A stretch of 64,000 nucleotides of DNA from Fictibacillus phosphorivorans (GCF_001629705.1 NZ_CP015378.1:2976001-3040000); one strand, 5' to 3'; positions 1 to 8,843 are shown, counted from the stretch's first letter. Translations and numbers: made by a program. Notes: generated from the sequence alone by a model not told the origin.

Positions 1-424
1 ACCCGAGCTTCACGCCCAACCCTAAGAAAGTATCAAAAAATGATTGAAACTCTTTACTCGATAGAGATTTAGCCCCCGCTTGATAGAGCGTTAAAAATAA
101 TGTATTAATATCTATCTTGTCCATTTTCTCACTATGATCAACCTCATTCGTCATATCGACCTCATCAATTCCTAAATCTAAGCCGATTGACAAAACAAAA
201 TGTAGTCCGTCTACATATTCTTCTAAGATTACTTCTTTAGCAGAAGCTGGACGTTTACTCCAATATTTAAAGCATCTTGTTTCGTTAGCCAATTCGCCAA
301 GCTCAACTAGAAATGCTAATCTTCTCTGTTCAAATAATGATGAATTATCAAGATTATGTTCTTCCACAATACGCATGTTCAATTCGCGCTGCATGGAAAA
401 GAGTTCTTTAATTTTCACGTTCAT
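1..424 (-). CDS. dUTP diphosphatase, all-alpha dUTPase-2 family (3' end cut by window edge)
   Basis: This frame runs off the left edge and encodes at least 141 residues. The product would hydrolyse dUTP to dUMP and pyrophosphate, keeping uracil out of DNA. The segment LVELGELANETRCFKYWS, followed by EEYVDGLHFVLSIGLDLG, is the metal-binding helical pattern of the MazG-like all-alpha dUTPases: acidic ExxE residues in the first helix and ExxD in the second. The ATG at 424 follows a purine-rich GAAAGGCAGG ribosome binding site. The family call is by motif recognition; the C-terminus is not visible. A weak AT-rich dyad (TATAACGTTATC) lies just upstream. Confidence 0.8.
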   Translation of the reverse strand, partial: MNVKIKELFSMQRELNMRIVEEHNLDNSSLFEQRRLAFLVELGELANETRCFKYWSKRPASAKEVILEEYVDGLHFVLSIGLDLGIDEVDMTNEVDHSEKMDKIDINTLFLTLYQAGAKSLSSKEFQSFFDTFLGLGVKLG

Positions 425-534
425 CCCTGCCTTTCATTCCTAAGCTATTATAACGTTATCTAGCCCTACATTCGAGGGTGAATTTAGTTGTTCTTCATAC
501 AAAGCTAAAAAAATTCTAACAAAAAAAGCACACC

Positions 535-1137
535 TTATGCAGGCATGCGTTGTTTATGGTGTTCTTCTTTCTCTTCCTCAAAGAACTCACTCCATTTGAT
601 CACCCATTCTTTTCGTCTCAATAAGTAAAACAATACAGATAACCCAACAAGAATAGCTGCAGAAGTAACGAGCGAGAGTGAGAACAACACCGAGCCGAAT
701 GAAGAATAAAGAATAGCGATCGGAACGTTTGAGATGATACTAGCTTTTGTATATTCTTTAAAATTTGACGAGATCTCAATCAAGCATAGACTCAGCAGAT
801 GAAAATGCATAAAAGGAATCATTTTTAAAATAGCAATCTGACCTATTGAAAACGGCATTCGTTTCCCAATCCACTTTTTTTGCAGTTTTTTTACTTTTTT
901 CATCAGTTTCGGCATACTTTTCATTCCCCAGTAAAACAAAACACTTGAAAGCGTGATTCCGATGACTGAATAGAACGCCCCTGCCACTGCGCCAAACAAG
1001 ATGCCACCTGTAAGACAGATCAGGCCGACCGGCAGAAAAAAGAACTGTCGAAACGCTTGAAGAAGAATGAACAATAAAGGGGCAAAGATCCCACTAAACT
1101 TGAGCACCTCGATGAACACACTATCATTGTCTAACAC
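535..1137 (-). CDS. TVP38/TMEM64 (VTT/DedA-like) family membrane protein
   Basis: A 200-residue integral membrane protein with about five hydrophobic segments. The pattern F-LPVG-ICLTGG-LFG in the N-terminal third and the later ILKMIPFMHFHLLSL region are typical of the TVP38/TMEM64 (VTT) family, whose members are thought to act as lipid or small-molecule transporters; the substrate here is unknown. The C-terminus ends in a charged EEEKEEHHK tail likely on the cytoplasmic side. It lies alone, divergent from the cytochrome bd operon at 1285. B. subtilis has paralogues (for example YtxB and YqeD), but I cannot say which one is orthologous. Confidence 0.75.
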   Translation of the reverse strand: MLDNDSVFIEVLKFSGIFAPLLFILLQAFRQFFFLPVGLICLTGGILFGAVAGAFYSVIGITLSSVLFYWGMKSMPKLMKKVKKLQKKWIGKRMPFSIGQIAILKMIPFMHFHLLSLCLIEISSNFKEYTKASIISNVPIAILYSSFGSVLFSLSLVTSAAILVGLSVLFYLLRRKEWVIKWSEFFEEEKEEHHKQRMPA

Positions 1138-1284
1138 GCACTCACCCCCTTTAAGTCAGCATATGACAGAAGACGAGCTCTGTATGACAGAATGTTCGTA
1201 TGCATAAACACTACTTCTTTTTGACACCTTAACTATAGATTGTTTGCTTACATAGTTCTTAGTTTCTTAGGAGGAGTCCGAATC

Positions 1285-2625
1285 ATGGATACAGTTGTAC
1301 TCGCGAGAGCGTTCTTTGGTACATCACTAGGTTTTCATATCATATTTGCAACACTTGGTGTAGGTCTTCCTTTGATGATCGTTATCGCCGAAATTATACA
1401 TCAAGTAAAAGGTGACAACGATTACGCCATCATGGCTAAGCGCTGGACAAAGGCGTTTGCCGTATTGTTAGGAGTTGCTATTCCATCCGGGACGATTGTA
1501 GGCGTACAATTATCTCTACTGTGGCCAGGGTTTATGGAGATTGTAGGTAAGGTCATCTCACTGCCCTTTCAAATTGAGATCTTCGCTTTTTTCTTAGAAG
1601 CATTATTCATGTCGATCTACGTATATGCTGCTGACAGATTGCCAAGATATTTCCGTTTGATATCTGTATTCTTTGTAGCACTTGGAGCAGTTGCGTCTGC
1701 CATCTTAATTTCTGCGGTTAATACGTGGATGAACACTCCAGATGGATTTAAGATCAAACCAGATGGGACAATCTATGATGTTTCTCCGTGGGATGCTTTC
1801 TTCAATCCTAGCTTTCTATCCTCATCATTCCATGTTGCCATTACCGCTTATATGACAGGAGCGTTCGCCGTTGCTTCGGTAGCAGCTTTCAAACTGTTAA
1901 AGAAACGTCCTGAACGGGAACGAGCTTATCACTTAAAAGGGTTGTTCATGTCTCTTACCGTTGCCCTTTTGATGAGCTTTGTCTCTGCGGTTTCTGGCCA
2001 TCATTCAGCGCAGATTCTGCACCAGCATTCTCCTGAAAAACTAGCAGCTGCAGAAGGGCTGTTTGAGACTCAAAGGTATGCACCCCTTGCTATAGGGGGG
2101 TATACAGATCCAAAGACCGAAGAAGTGAAATACGGAATCGAAATCCCTTGGGCACTTAGCTGGCTTGCTGCTGGAAAGTTTGATACAGAGGTAAAAGGAT
2201 TGTACGAGTTTCCTCGAGAAACGTGGCCACCGTTTTATGTACACACGCTCTTTAACTTAATGGTAGGGATCGGAACACTTTTATTAGGACTTGCAGCAGT
2301 GGCTTTAGCCTACTGGTGGTTCTTTGTAAAAAGAAAAGGAAAACCATTTCCAAAGTGGCTGTTATGGTCGCTTGTTTTATCAGGACCACTCTCTATGCTC
2401 GGCATTGAGTTCGGCTGGGTATTCAGCTGTAGCGGCAGACAGCCATGGACCATCTATCGCGTTCAGACAACGGCAGAAGCTGCGACTAAGAATGAAGATC
2501 TTGGGATGCTCTTCCTGTTGTTCTTAGGCTTATATGCATTACTCAGCGTGTTAACCGTTTTAATTTTAACGGCTTATTTCAAACGAAATCCTGTATCAAA
2601 AGATATGGAAAAACTTCAGAGTTAG
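1285..2625 (+). CDS. ythA: Cytochrome bd-type menaquinol oxidase subunit I
   Basis: Subunit I of a cytochrome bd-family oxidase in the plasma membrane, which oxidises quinol and reduces oxygen to water. It has about nine hydrophobic segments, the N-terminal RAFFGTSLGFHIIFATLG segment with a haem-ligand histidine, and the family motif GRQPW near residue 390 (CSGRQPWTIYRVQTT). The loop between helices 6 and 7 is short, as in the cyanide-insensitive/YthA branch. I chose ATG 1285 because GGAGGAG sits directly upstream; an in-frame ATG at 1240 lacks a binding site. The product is 446 residues, close to B. subtilis YthA. It is followed 16 bases later by ythB. Confidence 0.92.
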   Translation: MDTVVLARAFFGTSLGFHIIFATLGVGLPLMIVIAEIIHQVKGDNDYAIMAKRWTKAFAVLLGVAIPSGTIVGVQLSLLWPGFMEIVGKVISLPFQIEIFAFFLEALFMSIYVYAADRLPRYFRLISVFFVALGAVASAILISAVNTWMNTPDGFKIKPDGTIYDVSPWDAFFNPSFLSSSFHVAITAYMTGAFAVASVAAFKLLKKRPERERAYHLKGLFMSLTVALLMSFVSAVSGHHSAQILHQHSPEKLAAAEGLFETQRYAPLAIGGYTDPKTEEVKYGIEIPWALSWLAAGKFDTEVKGLYEFPRETWPPFYVHTLFNLMVGIGTLLLGLAAVALAYWWFFVKRKGKPFPKWLLWSLVLSGPLSMLGIEFGWVFSCSGRQPWTIYRVQTTAEAATKNEDLGMLFLLFLGLYALLSVLTVLILTAYFKRNPVSKDMEKLQS

Positions 2626-2641
2626 AAAGGAGGAATGAAGG

Positions 2642-3667
2642 ATGAGCGAAGAAGTTTTAGCGATTCTGATGATGTGGACCTTTATATTTATCTATAGCAT
2701 ATTCGGTTCCATCGATTTTGGAGCTGGATTCTGGGCGATGATCTATAACAATCATAAGACGATGGCTGGAAGAATCGCGAATCGTTTCTTGTCCCCCACT
2801 TGGGAAATTACAAACACGTTCTTAGTTCTTTTAGTGGTTGCGTTCGTTGGTTTCTTTCCAAAAGGTGCATATACTCTCGGAACTGTCATGCTCGTTCCAG
2901 TTTCTTTGATTCTCTTCTTACTTGCTATCCGGAGTGCATTTATGGTGTTCTCGTATTCTGTACAAGGATATCGCAGAACGATGTTTATTATCTCTGGCAT
3001 CTCTGGCCTGCTTATCCCATCCCTGTTAATTGCCGTGCTTCCAATCTCACAAGGTGGATTTATCGCTGTTGATGGAGATACACAGAGCCTTTTGCTCTCA
3101 AAGCTGCTTACAAGTCCAACACTCTATTTGTACGTGCTGTTCGGTCTTACATCTGAGTTGTATCTTTCATCACTGTTTTTAGCAGATTACGCAAGAGTCT
3201 CTAAAAAAGAGGATGCATATATGCTATATCGGAGCAATGCGATTCTGTTAGGTCCACTGACGCTAATCGCCGCGCTTTTCACATTACTATTCATAACACC
3301 AGAATCGCGCTGGCTCATCGATAATCTAATGGATCAAAAGATCTGGTTTATTCTTTCATTGGTCGCCTTTTTTGTTGCATACTTTTCTCTATGGTGGCCA
3401 AAACAAAACCGCCCAGGAATTGGACGGCCGCGTCTTACACTATTAGCAACTGTTTTACAATATGGTCTTGCAAGCGTAGGTTATGGATTAGCTCATCTGC
3501 CTTACATCGTATATCCTGATTTAACGATCTATGAGGCGTTTACTGCACCCGAGACATTTTATTCCTTAATGATTATGTATATCGTTGGTCTCGCCATCTT
3601 GGCACCAGGTTTCTATATTTTCTGGAGGTTGTTCTTAAAAGACAAACGATATCTTCAACAGGAATAG
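2642..3667 (+). CDS. ythB: Cytochrome bd-type menaquinol oxidase subunit II
   Basis: Subunit II of the same bd-type oxidase, 341 residues with about eight to nine membrane helices and no obvious haem ligands, as expected for CydB. The opening helix contains YSIFGSIDFGAGFW, matching the CydB FxLDGFDLG-type start, and WEITNTFLV corresponds to the conserved W-x-x-N/V segment. It starts at ATG 2642 after AAAGGAGGAATGAAGG, 16 bases after ythA, so the two are one operon. The stop lies two bases from the end of the convergent ysdA. No cydCD assembly transporter genes follow, in contrast to the cydABCD operon, which supports the YthAB type. Confidence 0.9.
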   Translation: MSEEVLAILMMWTFIFIYSIFGSIDFGAGFWAMIYNNHKTMAGRIANRFLSPTWEITNTFLVLLVVAFVGFFPKGAYTLGTVMLVPVSLILFLLAIRSAFMVFSYSVQGYRRTMFIISGISGLLIPSLLIAVLPISQGGFIAVDGDTQSLLLSKLLTSPTLYLYVLFGLTSELYLSSLFLADYARVSKKEDAYMLYRSNAILLGPLTLIAALFTLLFITPESRWLIDNLMDQKIWFILSLVAFFVAYFSLWWPKQNRPGIGRPRLTLLATVLQYGLASVGYGLAHLPYIVYPDLTIYEAFTAPETFYSLMIMYIVGLAILAPGFYIFWRLFLKDKRYLQQE

Positions 3668-3669
3668 TT

Positions 3670-3921
3670 CTATATAAACCAACCTGCTAAAACCGTTATA
3701 AACATACTTAAAAGAGGCAGCCCATAACGAAATGAAGGATGTTTAGTCTTATGACGCAACTTTTTCATAGCAAGCCACATACCGGGTGCTCCACCAATAA
3801 TTGCGATCAACCAAAGCCTTGCTTCAGGTGTACGCCATTCGCCCTTTTTAGCAGATAACTTGTCTCTTTTCATAACATAATAAGCGGCTACGTTTAAAAT
3901 GATTAGATATATGATTAACAC
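3670..3921 (-). CDS. ysdA: DUF1294 small membrane protein YsdA
   Basis: An 83-residue protein with an N-terminal hydrophobic helix, a central charged segment (MKRDKLSAKKGEWRTPEARL), then IIGGAPGMWLAMKKLRHKTKHPSF and a C-terminal hydrophobic helix. The GGxxG-x-W-x-A-x-x-x-x-RHKTxH core is diagnostic for DUF1294. Function is unknown. In B. subtilis the ysdA gene also follows rplT, so synteny supports the name. Here a good terminator (3944-3979) separates it from rplT, so expression would need readthrough or its own promoter. Confidence 0.85.
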   Translation of the reverse strand: MLIIYLIILNVAAYYVMKRDKLSAKKGEWRTPEARLWLIAIIGGAPGMWLAMKKLRHKTKHPSFRYGLPLLSMFITVLAGWFI

Positions 3922-3943
3922 CTTGTTGTTTCCCTTCAGAATG

Positions 3944-3979
3944 AAAAAAGATCATCTCCATCAAATGAGGAAATGATCT
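3944..3979 (-). terminator. Terminator after rplT
   Basis: Inverted repeat AGATCAT/ATGATCT with further pairing, followed on the minus strand by TTTTTT. It ends the infC-rpmI-rplT transcript. Confidence 0.8.
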
Positions 3980-3994
3980 TTTCTTTTTTTCTAC

Positions 3995-4354
3995 TTAAGC
4001 TTTTAGGCTGTCTTTTGCTTTTGAAGCTAATTCAGCGAAAGCTTTTTCGTCTGTGATAGCAATTTCAGAAAGCATCTTACGGTTGATGTCGATACCCGCA
4101 AGTTTAAGACCGTGCATTAAACGGCTGTAAGAAAGACCGTTTGTACGAGCAGCAGCGTTGATACGAGTGATCCAAAGCTTACGGAAGTCACGCTTCTTTT
4201 GACGACGGTCACGGTAAGCGTACATAAGTGATTTGAATACTTGTTGTTGTGCTACTTTAAATAATTTATGTTTGGAACCGAAATAGCCTTTAGCTAGTTT
4301 AAGAACTTTCTTACGACGACGACGTGTTACATAGCCACCTTTTACTCTTGGCAT
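3995..4354 (-). CDS. rplT: 50S ribosomal protein L20
   Basis: Ribosomal protein L20, 119 residues, a primary 23S rRNA-binding protein needed early in 50S assembly. The sequence opens [20 protein letters not shown] and contains [13 protein letters not shown] and [20 protein letters not shown], all hallmark L20 segments. Its start follows AGGAGG with suitable spacing. It is the last gene of infC-rpmI-rplT. In B. subtilis L20 represses this operon by binding the infC leader, and a matching leader is present here (5137-5365). Confidence 0.98.
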   Translation of the reverse strand: MPRVKGGYVTRRRRKKVLKLAKGYFGSKHKLFKVAQQQVFKSLMYAYRDRRQKKRDFRKLWITRINAAARTNGLSYSRLMHGLKLAGIDINRKMLSEIAITDEKAFAELASKAKDSLKA

Positions 4355-4392
4355 ATTAAAAACCTCCTATTTTTAAATCGATTGATGAACGA

Positions 4393-4596
4393 TTAACGTT
4401 TTTTGTAAGTTAACAATGTGCGGATACGCTTGTAGTCACCGCTGTGAACAAGTTTCGCTTTACGAAGCTTACGCTTAGCTTTAGTTGACTTGTTAGCAAA
4501 CAAGTGACTAGTATAAGCGCGAGCACGCTTTAATTTACCTGATCCAGTTTTTCTAAAGCGCTTCGCAGCACCTTTATGAGTTTTCATTTTAGGCAT
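4393..4596 (-). CDS. rpmI: 50S ribosomal protein L35
   Basis: Ribosomal protein L35, a very basic 67-residue protein (family about 65). The start [20 protein letters not shown] and the segment [17 protein letters not shown] are family signatures. The ATG follows GGGAGGATAACC. It sits between infC and rplT in the standard operon order. Confidence 0.98.
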   Translation of the reverse strand: MPKMKTHKGAAKRFRKTGSGKLKRARAYTSHLFANKSTKAKRKLRKAKLVHSGDYKRIRTLLTYKKR

Positions 4597-4620
4597 AATG
4601 GTTATCCTCCCTGGTAAAAA

Positions 4621-5136
4621 TTATTTTTCGGCTTTAGGCGCAAGGATAAGGAACATGCTACGACCTTCCATCTTCGGTTTTGTTTCAACCGTAGAAAGAT
4701 CTTCACATTCTTTCGCTAACTTTTCCAATACCGTTTTTCCGATTTGAGAATGAGTGATTGCACGTCCACGGAAACGAATACTTGCTTTTACTTTGTCACC
4801 TTTTTCAAGGAACTTACGCGCATTTCTAAGCTTTGTATTAAAGTCGTTTTCCTCAATCGTTGGACTTAGACGAATCTCTTTAGTCGTAATGACCTTTTGA
4901 TTTTTTCGTGCTTCACGATCTTTACGTTGTTGCTCGTATTTAAACTTACCGTAGTCCATGATACGACATACTGGCGGTTTAGCAGTTGCAGCAACGAGTA
5001 CAAGGTCAAGATTTGCGTTTGTAGCAAGATCCAAAGCTTCTTGTCTAGATTTAATGCCAAGCTGGCTTCCATCAGGACCGATTAAGCGAACCTCACGAGC
5101 ACGAATACCTTCATTGACAGACATGTCCTTACTAAT
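4621..5136 (-). CDS. infC: Translation initiation factor IF-3 (AUU start)
   Basis: Initiation factor IF-3, which binds the 30S subunit, prevents premature 50S joining and checks the start codon. It has the N-domain motif [16 protein letters not shown] and the C-domain segment with [14 protein letters not shown] and [11 protein letters not shown]. The first ATG is at 5124, but the ideal GGAGGTGA binding site is placed for ATT at 5134-5136, giving I-S-K-D-M-S-V-N-E; this matches the conserved non-AUG start of infC, which allows IF-3 to limit its own synthesis. The product is 171 residues. First gene of infC-rpmI-rplT. Confidence 0.95.
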   Translation of the reverse strand: MSKDMSVNEGIRAREVRLIGPDGSQLGIKSRQEALDLATNANLDLVLVAATAKPPVCRIMDYGKFKYEQQRKDREARKNQKVITTKEIRLSPTIEENDFNTKLRNARKFLEKGDKVKASIRFRGRAITHSQIGKTVLEKLAKECEDLSTVETKPKMEGRSMFLILAPKAEK

Positions 5137-5365
5137 AGTAAGTCACCTCCAAATTTTTTCAGTGAGTGTTTTAAAACACTCGACTTGTTATTTCTGCAAA
5201 TAAAAAAAGCGTCGGCGCAACGATCACCCACACATAGTAAACCGGCTATGTACAATTTGACATGCCTGAATATCCATCTACCCATCAACAGCCACTAGTG
5301 ACGTCGAGTCAGGTGAGAAGCGGGTGCTTCTGCTTGTTTGATGCTTTTGCTTATTTTATTAACCT
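5137..5365 (-). promoter_or_regulatory. infC leader, L20-type autoregulatory RNA with attenuator
   Basis: The untranslated leader of infC-rpmI-rplT. The stem AGAAGC/GCTTCT with loop at 5317-5331, followed by a CACCTGACTCGACGTCAC-type run, resembles the L20-binding leader of low-GC Gram-positives. A short stem CGTTG/CGACG then CTTTTTTT (5201-5222) looks like the regulatory terminator. A second perfect hairpin, GAGTGTTTTAAAACACTC (5164-5181), lies just before the infC binding site. L20 binding to this leader is established for B. subtilis; the assignment here rests on position and motif resemblance. Confidence 0.75.
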
Positions 5366-5370
5366 TACAT

Positions 5371-5400
5371 ACTATAACACATTGGAGATATACGTGTCAA
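5371..5400 (-). promoter_or_regulatory. Sigma-A promoter for infC operon
   Basis: Minus-strand TTGACA (5395-5400), an 18-base spacer and TATAGT (5371-5376). It is placed directly before the L20-type leader. Confidence 0.85.
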
Positions 5401-5494
5401 ACAACGAATGTAATAACAGCAACGAAATTAATTTTACTTCGTTTACGAAAGGAATGCAAGAGTTTTTTTATTCATCGGTTTGGTTTTGTTGTTT

Positions 5495-5547
5495 TACTGT
5501 CCACTCTTGAGTATTTACTGTCTACTTTTCTTGATCTACTATCCACT
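5495..5547 (-). repeat. Three 11-bp direct repeats at exact 21-bp period
   Basis: Minus-strand AGTGGACAGTA, AGTAGACAGTA and AGTGGATAGTA (plus-strand positions 5495-5505, 5516-5526, 5537-5547). They start exactly 21 bases apart, two turns of the helix, between the thrS terminator and the infC promoter. Each copy differs from the consensus AGTRGAYAGTA at no more than one position of each kind. Function is unknown. Confidence 0.6.
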
Positions 5548-5557
5548 TTGGGCATTA

Positions 5558-5586
5558 TAAAAAAACGGCCAACTTAACATTGGCCG
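5558..5586 (-). terminator. Terminator after thrS
   Basis: Stem CGGCCAA/TTGGCCG followed on the minus strand by TTTTTTT. Confidence 0.85.
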
Positions 5587-5600
5587 CTCTCTCAATATCC

Positions 5601-7511
5601 TTATCTCTTTTCGTTAATTTGAGCTAAAATCTTATCGCGGAAATCTTCGTAAGAGACTGTCTCTGACTTTTGCTCACCATATTTACGAACGTTAACGGCA
5701 TTGTCTTCGATCTCTTTATCACCTAGAACAAGCATGTAAGGAATCTTCTTCATCTGTGCTTCACGGATTTTGTAACCCATCTTTTCATTTCTAGTATCAA
5801 TCTCAACACGAACAGCATGTTTCTTCAAATCTTCTTGAAGCTTATACGCATACTCGTTGTGAACATCTGATACAGGAATTAGTTTTACTTGAACAGGTGC
5901 TAACCAAGTTGGGAACGCTCCAGCAAAGTGCTCAACTAAGATTCCTAAGAAACGGTCGATCGAACCATAGATCGCACGGTGAATTACGACCGGGCGAACC
6001 TTTTGGTTGTTTTCATCTACATACGTTAGATCGAATTTTTCTGGCATTTGGAAGTCCAACTGAATCGTTGCACACTGATGACTTCTCTTAAGAGCATCTT
6101 TAATATGGAAGTCGATCTTTGGACCGTAGAACGCTCCATCTCCCTCGTTCAGGTGATAGTTCATTCCTAGATCTTCTAGAACGTTTTTCAATGCGCCCTC
6201 AGCTTGTTCCCATAAACGATCATCACCCATAGAATCTTCTGGACGAGTTGAAAGTTCTACCGAATATTCGAATCCAAACGTGCTGTAGATTTTATCCACT
6301 AACTTAAATACGTTTTTAATTTCACTTTCGATCTGCTGTGGTGTAACAAAGATATGCGCATCATCTTGACAGAACGTACGAACACGGATCATACCGTTCA
6401 GTGCGCCGCTATATTCGTGACGATGCACTTGACCGAATTCAGCCATACGTACAGGAAGATCTCTATAAGAATGAAGTTTGTTCTTAAAGATCAGCATGTG
6501 ACCTGGGCAGTTCATCGGCTTCATCGCAAATTTTGTATCATCTACTTCAGAGAAGTACATGTTTTCATGATAGTGATCCCAGTGACCTGATTGTTCCCAT
6601 AGACGCTGATTCATCATAAACGGAGTACGTACTTCATCGTAATCCACTTGGCGTTGAAGTTCACGAGAGAAATTCTCAAGCTCAGTACGTATTGTCTGGC
6701 CGTTAGGAAGATAGAAAGGCATTCCTGGTGCCTCTTCTGAGAACATGAATAACTCTAATTCTTTTCCTAGTTTACGGTGATCGCGTTTTTGAGCTTCCTC
6801 AATAAAGTGAAGATACTCATCAAGGTCTTTTTGGCTTAAGAACGCAGAACCATATATACGTTGAAGCATTTGGTTGTCGCTGTCTCCACGCCAGTATGCA
6901 CCAGAGATGCTCATTAATTTATAAGCTTTGATCTTTCCAGTTGAAGGAACGTGCGGCCCACGGCAAAGGTCAAAGAATTCACCTTGCTCATAGATCGTGA
7001 TCTTTTCCCCTTCAGGAAGGTCTCGGATCAGCTCAAGCTTTAAGTGATCGTTCAATTTTTCGTAAATCTCAAGCGCTTCTTCACGACTAACTTCTTTGCG
7101 TACGATCGGAAGATTTTCGTTTACGATCTTCTTCATTTCTTTTTCGATCGCAGGCAGATCTTCTGGTGTTAAGTTATGAGACATGTCTACATCATAGTAA
7201 AACCCGTTATCGATAACTGGTCCAATGCCAAGCTTCACGTCTGGGTAAAGACGCTTAAGAGCTTGAGCAAGTAAATGGGCATTTGAGTGTCTTGTCATTT
7301 CAAGACCCTCTTTAGAATCCTGCATCACGATCTCGATTGATGCATCTTCTTCGATAGGACGTGAAAAATCATATAATTGTCCGTTCACTTTCCCTGCAAC
7401 TGCTTTTTTCTTTAAACTTGGGCTGATACTCTCTGCTACTTGTTCTGAAGTAACGCCTTTAGGAAATTCCTTGACTGAACCGTCAGGGAACTTGATAGAA
7501 ATTGACGACAT
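5601..7511 (-). CDS. thrS: Threonyl-tRNA synthetase
   Basis: Class II threonyl-tRNA synthetase, 636 residues, charging tRNA-Thr in the cytoplasm. Domains in order: TGS (about 3-63), the editing domain with the HxxxH pattern HSNAHLLAQAL and later DLCRGPHVP, the catalytic core with MKPMNCPGHM and RMAEFGQVHRHEYSGAL, and the anticodon-binding domain from about residue 535. ATG 7511 (MSSISIKF) is preferred over ATG 7520 because GGAG overlaps the latter. A T-box leader (7545-7800) precedes the gene and predicts induction when uncharged tRNA-Thr accumulates. Confidence 0.97.
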   Translation of the reverse strand: MSSISIKFPDGSVKEFPKGVTSEQVAESISPSLKKKAVAGKVNGQLYDFSRPIEEDASIEIVMQDSKEGLEMTRHSNAHLLAQALKRLYPDVKLGIGPVIDNGFYYDVDMSHNLTPEDLPAIEKEMKKIVNENLPIVRKEVSREEALEIYEKLNDHLKLELIRDLPEGEKITIYEQGEFFDLCRGPHVPSTGKIKAYKLMSISGAYWRGDSDNQMLQRIYGSAFLSQKDLDEYLHFIEEAQKRDHRKLGKELELFMFSEEAPGMPFYLPNGQTIRTELENFSRELQRQVDYDEVRTPFMMNQRLWEQSGHWDHYHENMYFSEVDDTKFAMKPMNCPGHMLIFKNKLHSYRDLPVRMAEFGQVHRHEYSGALNGMIRVRTFCQDDAHIFVTPQQIESEIKNVFKLVDKIYSTFGFEYSVELSTRPEDSMGDDRLWEQAEGALKNVLEDLGMNYHLNEGDGAFYGPKIDFHIKDALKRSHQCATIQLDFQMPEKFDLTYVDENNQKVRPVVIHRAIYGSIDRFLGILVEHFAGAFPTWLAPVQVKLIPVSDVHNEYAYKLQEDLKKHAVRVEIDTRNEKMGYKIREAQMKKIPYMLVLGDKEIEDNAVNVRKYGEQKSETVSYEDFRDKILAQINEKR

Positions 7512-7544
7512 GTAAAACATCTCCTTTTTATTCTTGGAATCTTA

Positions 7545-7800
7545 TCTGATTGAAAACAAAAAACACCCGTCCCTATAGAAGGGACGAGTGATGATCTCGT
7601 GGTTCCACCCTTGTTCCGACAACTTTAAACAAACCAGTCGGCACTCGGACAGTGTAACGGACTGCGACCGTCAGCGATTACTAAAAATGTTCACCGCTGA
7701 AGTTCCAAGGTGGTAAAGCATTTTTCCGTGTTAGGAAGCTTTCAGCCGAGACTTCCCTCTCTATGAACCGTAAAAATATGCTTCTTGTCCTTATCAATAC
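7545..7800 (-). promoter_or_regulatory. T-box riboswitch of thrS
   Basis: The T-box sequence AAGGGTGGAACCACGA is at 7597-7612 (minus). It is followed by the terminator stem CACCCGTCCC/GGGACGAGTG (7564-7590) with TTTTTT. Upstream, AGAGAGGGAAG and GGCTGAAAG fit the distal part of stem I. The T-box pairs with the acceptor end of uncharged tRNA to form the antiterminator. I could not assign the specifier codon with confidence, but position before thrS implies a threonine codon. Confidence 0.93.
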
Positions 7801-7870
7801 AGATTGAATGATAAAATTATACACCTATTATATGCAGTCGTTTTTCAAAAAGCAAGAGGACTCTGTAAGT

Positions 7871-8740
7871 TTATGACTTTTTTTTACGATAGGATCGATG
7901 TTCCTTGAAGGACATCCTTTCAATCGGTGTGATCGTGACCTTTTCCTGAAAGATGTTTTTCACCGTTTGAAGCAGTGGATGATCCATATCATATGCATAG
8001 ATCCTGGCGGAATTTGGAGAGATTCCAACTAAAGGGCCTAAAAGTCGTTCGTCTAAATTCGCTACATTGGTTAGTCGCAGTGCTTTTTCATGAAACATCA
8101 TCAATTCAGTATGCGTTAGCTGATTTTGATGTTCATCAAAAAGAAGAATCTGCTCTTGTTCAAAAATAACGACGATATCAGCTGAAGTAAAAGATCTTTG
8201 TTTCGTTAAGCATGTCCGTAACTGCTCTACGAACATTTGGTACTCAAGTTCTAACTTGTACTCATCAATCGCACATTCAACAATCTTCAGTAAAGTTGCT
8301 AAATACTCTTTCAACCTAAACTTAATGAACGAATCAAATTCTAAAAAATTTGTTTTAGCGTCAATAATAGATTCCCATTGCCTTTTGATTAGTTCATTTA
8401 AGCTTGGAAGGTGTTTAACATCAGGTATTCCTTCGATCTCTCCCAGAATGATGCTTTTCGTGATAGATAAGATCTCTTTTTGCTCCGCTGAATCGCTGTA
8501 ACAAAATGCTTGTTCAATCATTTCCTTCAAACAAATATCCTCTACTTTGTTTCGAGTAAATTCTGTTAACACATCCAATATGAACGTTTTTCTCTCCTGT
8601 ATGTGCAATTCAAGAATTTTAGAAGAAGCTTCAGATAATTTGGCAAAGGAAGGGTTTATTTTATGCTCAGCTGCTATACGAATCATTTTCTTCAAAACAG
8701 CTATACCATCTGATGGGTGTGAAAAAGCAATCGCGACCAA
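7871..8740 (-). CDS. ytxC: Sporulation-associated protein YtxC
   Basis: A 289-residue soluble protein of the YtxC family, described as a putative sporulation protein of unknown biochemical role. It is mostly helical in appearance, with the conserved segment LEFDSFIKFRLKEYLATL and a C-terminal half containing TITPIERMSF. Synteny with thrS upstream and dnaI downstream matches B. subtilis thrS-ytxC-dnaI. I chose TTG 8740, six bases after a GGGGGGG run; the in-frame ATG at 8755 lies before that run and has no binding site, but it remains possible. Confidence 0.82.
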   Translation of the reverse strand: MVAIAFSHPSDGIAVLKKMIRIAAEHKINPSFAKLSEASSKILELHIQERKTFILDVLTEFTRNKVEDICLKEMIEQAFCYSDSAEQKEILSITKSIILGEIEGIPDVKHLPSLNELIKRQWESIIDAKTNFLEFDSFIKFRLKEYLATLLKIVECAIDEYKLELEYQMFVEQLRTCLTKQRSFTSADIVVIFEQEQILLFDEHQNQLTHTELMMFHEKALRLTNVANLDERLLGPLVGISPNSARIYAYDMDHPLLQTVKNIFQEKVTITPIERMSFKEHRSYRKKKS

Positions 8741-8814
8741 ATAAGTCCCCCCCATATAAAATCCTCAATAATACACTATATGGGACGAGGTCCTAAAACA
8801 TGTTACTTAGAAAA

Positions 8815-8843
8815 GAAAAAACAACCCTGTAGGGAGGGTTGTT
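8815..8843 (-). terminator. Terminator of the amino-acid ABC transporter operon
   Basis: Stem ACAACCCT/AGGGTTGT followed by TTTTTT on the minus strand; it overlaps the last bases before the permease stop codon. Confidence 0.85.

Noticed and set aside
1219..1224. TTGACA as the -35 of a ythAB promoter
   Set aside because: No acceptable -10 hexamer is found at 16-18 bases, so the promoter was not called.
5400..5494. Possible small RNA upstream of the infC promoter
   Set aside because: No promoter plus terminator pair was found for such an RNA; only the direct-repeat array is notable.
5495..5547. CRISPR-like interpretation of the 21-bp-period repeats
   Set aside because: Repeats are only 11 bp with 10-bp spacers, three units, and no cas genes are in the window.
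5262..5577. Plus-strand open frames of 79-82 codons upstream of infC
   Set aside because: They lie antisense to the infC leader and promoter, have no ribosome binding site and no recognisable protein pattern.
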